Positions 61,683 through 64,000 of a DNA stretch of 64,000 nt are shown one piece after another. This stretch comes from Pedobacter westerhofensis. Its GTDB lineage: Bacteria > Bacteroidota > Bacteroidia > Sphingobacteriales > Sphingobacteriaceae. The translations under genes and the position numbers were made by a program. A model generated the notes under the pieces. That model worked only from the letters and a program-made list of their open reading frames with translations. It was not told the origin of the DNA and searched no databases. Location of the stretch: the NCBI RefSeq assembly GCF_900182595.1, contig NZ_FXTN01000017.1:1-64000 (forward strand). Reading direction: 5' to 3'. The stretch's first letter is position 1; every line of letters starts with the position of its first letter.

Positions 61683-62285
61683 ATGAAAAAGATACTTCAC
61701 ATCATTTCAAGCCCAAGAGGCGCGGCCTCATTCAGCATTAAACTTGGTCATGCCATTATCGACAAGATCAAGGAAACTTATCCGGGCAGTACAGTTACAG
61801 AAAGAAACCTGGTGACCCAACACTTCCCTCATCTGGAAGAATCACACATCACTTCATTCTACACGCCTGAAGAGCAGCACAGCCCTGAAAACAAAATCGC
61901 TATCCAACATTCTGACGAAGCACTTGCCCAGATCTTTGATGCCGATATTATTGTAATCGGTGCGCCGCTTTATAACTTTGGTATCCACTCTGCACTAAAA
62001 GCATGGATCGATCATATCGTACGTAAAGGCAAAACCTTTGATTACGATCAAAATGGGCCACGCGGCCTGATCACCGACAAAAAGGTGTATATCGCGATGT
62101 CTTCAGGGGGTATCTATTCCGAAGGGCCGATGCAGTCGTACGACTTCGTAGTGCCTTACCTGAAAACAATCCTTGGTTTCCAGGGACTGACAGACGTAAG
62201 TGTTTTCAGAATCGAAGGAACAAACGTTGCTGAAATTGCTGAATCTGCGGTTGAAAAAGGTTTAAGCAGCATCGTTATCGACTAA
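61683..62285 (+). CDS. azoR: FMN-dependent NADH:quinone/azo reductase
   Basis: This 200-aa flavodoxin-fold protein has SSPRGAASFSIKLGHAIIDK near residue 8, GAPLYNFGIHSALKAWIDHI near 98, and SSGGIYSEGP near 140, as in AzoR. It reduces quinones and azo compounds with NADH. Divergent HxlR protein and shared operator suggest induction by electrophiles. Confidence 0.92.
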   Translation: MKKILHIISSPRGAASFSIKLGHAIIDKIKETYPGSTVTERNLVTQHFPHLEESHITSFYTPEEQHSPENKIAIQHSDEALAQIFDADIIVIGAPLYNFGIHSALKAWIDHIVRKGKTFDYDQNGPRGLITDKKVYIAMSSGGIYSEGPMQSYDFVVPYLKTILGFQGLTDVSVFRIEGTNVAEIAESAVEKGLSSIVID

Positions 62286-62309
62286 GCATACTGCATTACA
62301 ACTCTTTCT

Positions 62310-62351
62310 GAAAGGCGGGACAGGTATCAGATGATGCCCCTCCCGCCTTTC
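62310..62351. terminator. Bidirectional terminator-like hairpin
   Basis: An 11-bp perfect stem (62310-62320 with 62341-62351) between the convergent azoR and LLM genes. T-runs are short. Confidence 0.6.
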
Positions 62352-62428
62352 TGCTTCTTCATACCTTGCATTTCCGGGGAACTTCAGTCCTTTTCATGCT
62401 ACTTTTACTGATAGTAGCAACCTGGATT

Positions 62429-63460
62429 TTAAACTACTTTTTCAGCCCTGATGATCGTATCTGCGAAACGCTCCATTTCTTCCAGTTGCGGACTGCACTG
62501 CAATAAGAAGAAGTTTACGCCAACCTTTTCAAACTCACCAATCTGGTCCTGCACCTGTGCGGGCGTCCCGACCAGTCCGCTTCTCAGGCCACGGTTAGAC
62601 ACCGAATAATCATACAACGATACCTGCTGTTCCAGCTGCGTTCCCGAGATCCATTGCTGATAGTTCTTGTATCCGGAGCTTCCCTCCTGCACATTGGTGA
62701 TCCTGTCCAGTTCTTTTTTCACTTCAGCTTCGCTGTTGCGGATAATACTGTAGGCTGCAACGCCAAACTGCATTGGAGGCAGGCCTTTTTTATCCCTCCG
62801 TTCCGAAAGGTCGTTGATGCGTCGGGCAATCAGCTCCGGAGAATCCCCATGCATCACGTAACCATCACATGTGGATGAAATCAGGTCTTTTGCGGCGTCA
62901 GACTCCCCGCCTGCATAAATCGGCGGACGGGGCGAGGAAAGCGGTTTGGGCTGCAGGATGTTCTCCTTTACCTTGTAATACTTTCCGTCAAAGCTGTAAT
63001 TATCTTTTTTCCAGACATTGTCGAGCACCTCCAGCCATTCTGCAGAACGTGCATACCGATCGTCATGCAGTTCAAAGTTTACCCCATATTTTTCAGCTTC
63101 GTCTTTCCACCAGGAAGACACCAGGTTCAACGACAATCTTCCGCCACTGATGTGGTCGATATTTGCCGCTTGCTTGGCCAGCAATGCCGGATTGTGAAAG
63201 GTAGGCCTCACTGCCACCATCAGTTCCTGTTTGCTGGTCACCGCAGCCAGCGCCGCGGCGGTAGACCAGGCGTCCAGTGAGGGCGCATGTTCTCCTTTGA
63301 TGTCATTGAGGTTCAGCTCCGCGATAAGTGCAAGATCAAAACCAATTTCTTCACTGCGGATAGCAAGGCGCTTTACATAATCCCATGTGGGCTGCATATG
63401 TTCGTCTTCAACGTTCCGGAGCCATCCTCCGAAGACGGGCAACCAATATCCATACCTCAT
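62429..63460 (-). CDS. LLM-class flavin-dependent monooxygenase
   Basis: This 343-aa TIM-barrel protein resembles SsuD-type alkanesulfonate or related monooxygenases (GYWLPVFGGWLRNVEDEH, AVRPTFHNPALLAKQAANID, HISGGRLSLNLVSSWWKDEA, PPIYAGGESDAAKDLI). It needs reduced flavin from a partner reductase. Its ATG overlaps the TGA of the ATP-grasp gene in ATGA fashion, so the two are translated in order from one transcript. Confidence 0.88.
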   Translation of the reverse strand: MRYGYWLPVFGGWLRNVEDEHMQPTWDYVKRLAIRSEEIGFDLALIAELNLNDIKGEHAPSLDAWSTAAALAAVTSKQELMVAVRPTFHNPALLAKQAANIDHISGGRLSLNLVSSWWKDEAEKYGVNFELHDDRYARSAEWLEVLDNVWKKDNYSFDGKYYKVKENILQPKPLSSPRPPIYAGGESDAAKDLISSTCDGYVMHGDSPELIARRINDLSERRDKKGLPPMQFGVAAYSIIRNSEAEVKKELDRITNVQEGSSGYKNYQQWISGTQLEQQVSLYDYSVSNRGLRSGLVGTPAQVQDQIGEFEKVGVNFFLLQCSPQLEEMERFADTIIRAEKVV

Positions 63461-64000
63461 ACCGCATAGCTTGTTTTGATGCCCCTGGCCTTTTCCAGTT
63501 CCTCTTCCAGGAAATCTACCAGCCTTTCATGCGGATTAAAACCGATCACATTGACGGCATCGGCTACAAAATTTGATAAGGCATTTACATCATAGTATAA
63601 GACTTCGCCATCACGGTCGTCAATAATATATTCGATACCGCCCACATCAATGCCGCTTTCCTGCACGATCTTTTCAATGTTGGCGATGATCTCTGCGGAA
63701 GGGGTGAAAGCCTCGACCCTCAGGCCATTTTTAGGCGCATCTACCGCACAGGCGTTGCGTACCAGTTCCTGTCCGCCCGTTGTCTGGCAGATATCTGCGG
63801 GGCATAAGTTGAAACTGTCACCATTGGTATAGACTCTGATAGCATACAGATATTTGCCGCCAAGTGTTTCCACACGGGTAATATATCCGCCCCTGGCCGG
63901 GATAAACTCCTGCACCAGCGCAGTATGGTCTATTCCAAAATCAACAGCATGATCCGAGATCGATTGCCTGACTGCCTCAATGGAATCAAACTTCTCTATT
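63457..64000 (-). CDS. ATP-grasp (RimK-like) ligase, partial
   Basis: The 3' part (181 codons) of a minus-strand gene that continues beyond the right edge; no start is in the window. It reads VQEFIPARGGYITRVETLGG, then IRVYTNGDSFNLCPADICQ, a Mg-binding GGIEYIIDDRDGEVLYYDVN and a C-terminal helix. This matches the C-terminal half of ATP-grasp peptide or carboxylate-amine ligases. It is cotranslated with the LLM monooxygenase. Confidence 0.8.
   Translation of the reverse strand, partial: IEKFDSIEAVRQSISDHAVDFGIDHTALVQEFIPARGGYITRVETLGGKYLYAIRVYTNGDSFNLCPADICQTTGGQELVRNACAVDAPKNGLRVEAFTPSAEIIANIEKIVQESGIDVGGIEYIIDDRDGEVLYYDVNALSNFVADAVNVIGFNPHERLVDFLEEELEKARGIKTSYAV

Noticed and set aside
1..64000. 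tRNA, rRNA or replication origin
   Set aside because: No cloverleaf, rRNA-like or iteron/DnaA-box cluster was recognised on either strand by eye.

Overview
The window looks like an accessory-rich chromosomal segment of a Bacteroidota bacterium, most likely Sphingobacteriaceae (Pedobacter or Mucilaginibacter type). The reasons are: start codons without clear Shine-Dalgarno sequences, several TAnnTTTG (-7) promoter elements, a TonB-dependent receptor with an N-terminal carboxypeptidase-like domain, DUF6843 lipoproteins, a DHCW-motif cupin, and many AraC-type regulators beside single redox enzymes. This is inference from gene families; no rRNA or tRNA gene is present to confirm it. All names rest on reading the sequence, without database searches.

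Layout. Bases 1-8000 hold a minus-strand defence-like island. An ImmA/IrrE metalloprotease-regulator and a PIN-like DUF4411 toxin-type protein come first. Four tightly packed genes follow: a small unknown protein, a predicted PD-(D/E)XK nuclease, an OLD-family ATPase/TOPRIM nuclease and a UvrD-like helicase. The last two form the Gabija-type pair; the first two appear to be extra components. Perfect 40-45 bp palindromes lie on both sides, the right one at the end of a decayed IS3-type transposase. Bases 8200-11300 hold a second minus-strand unit: a 56-aa membrane peptide, a protein cut short by an in-frame TAG, a HEPN protein and a 421-aa unknown. Bases 11300-21000 mix a long imperfect hairpin, a metallo-beta-lactamase remnant, a LytS/LytTR two-component pair, a TetX-like flavoenzyme with its AraC regulator, and a chimera of two gene fragments.

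Bases 21000-43000 are mostly small redox or detoxification genes, each paired with a regulator (Crp/Fnr, AraC or TetR). Within them sits a four-gene run of phosphatase, ribB, hisE and a panB-like gene; the panB-like protein lacks two expected metal ligands. Bases 43000-51000 carry a tricorn-like S41 protease, an SDR, an SRPBCC protein and a TonB receptor. A nucleotidyltransferase-like DUF6932 gene with a small helical partner is at 50924-51708. Bases 52000-64000 contain a flavin monooxygenase, a GNAT, PrxQ, a DUF1593 protein, an alpha/beta hydrolase followed by an 88-bp tandem repeat, a predicted permuted papain-fold protein, a divergent HxlR/azoreductase locus with a perfect operator-like palindrome, and an ATP-grasp/LLM-monooxygenase pair that runs off the right edge.

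The strongest candidate for an undescribed system is the four-gene nuclease/OLD/helicase operon at 484-5741. Other items worth attention are the in-frame TAG codons at 10438 and 32318, the DUF6932 pair, the panB-like pseudoenzyme operon and the intergenic structured elements.
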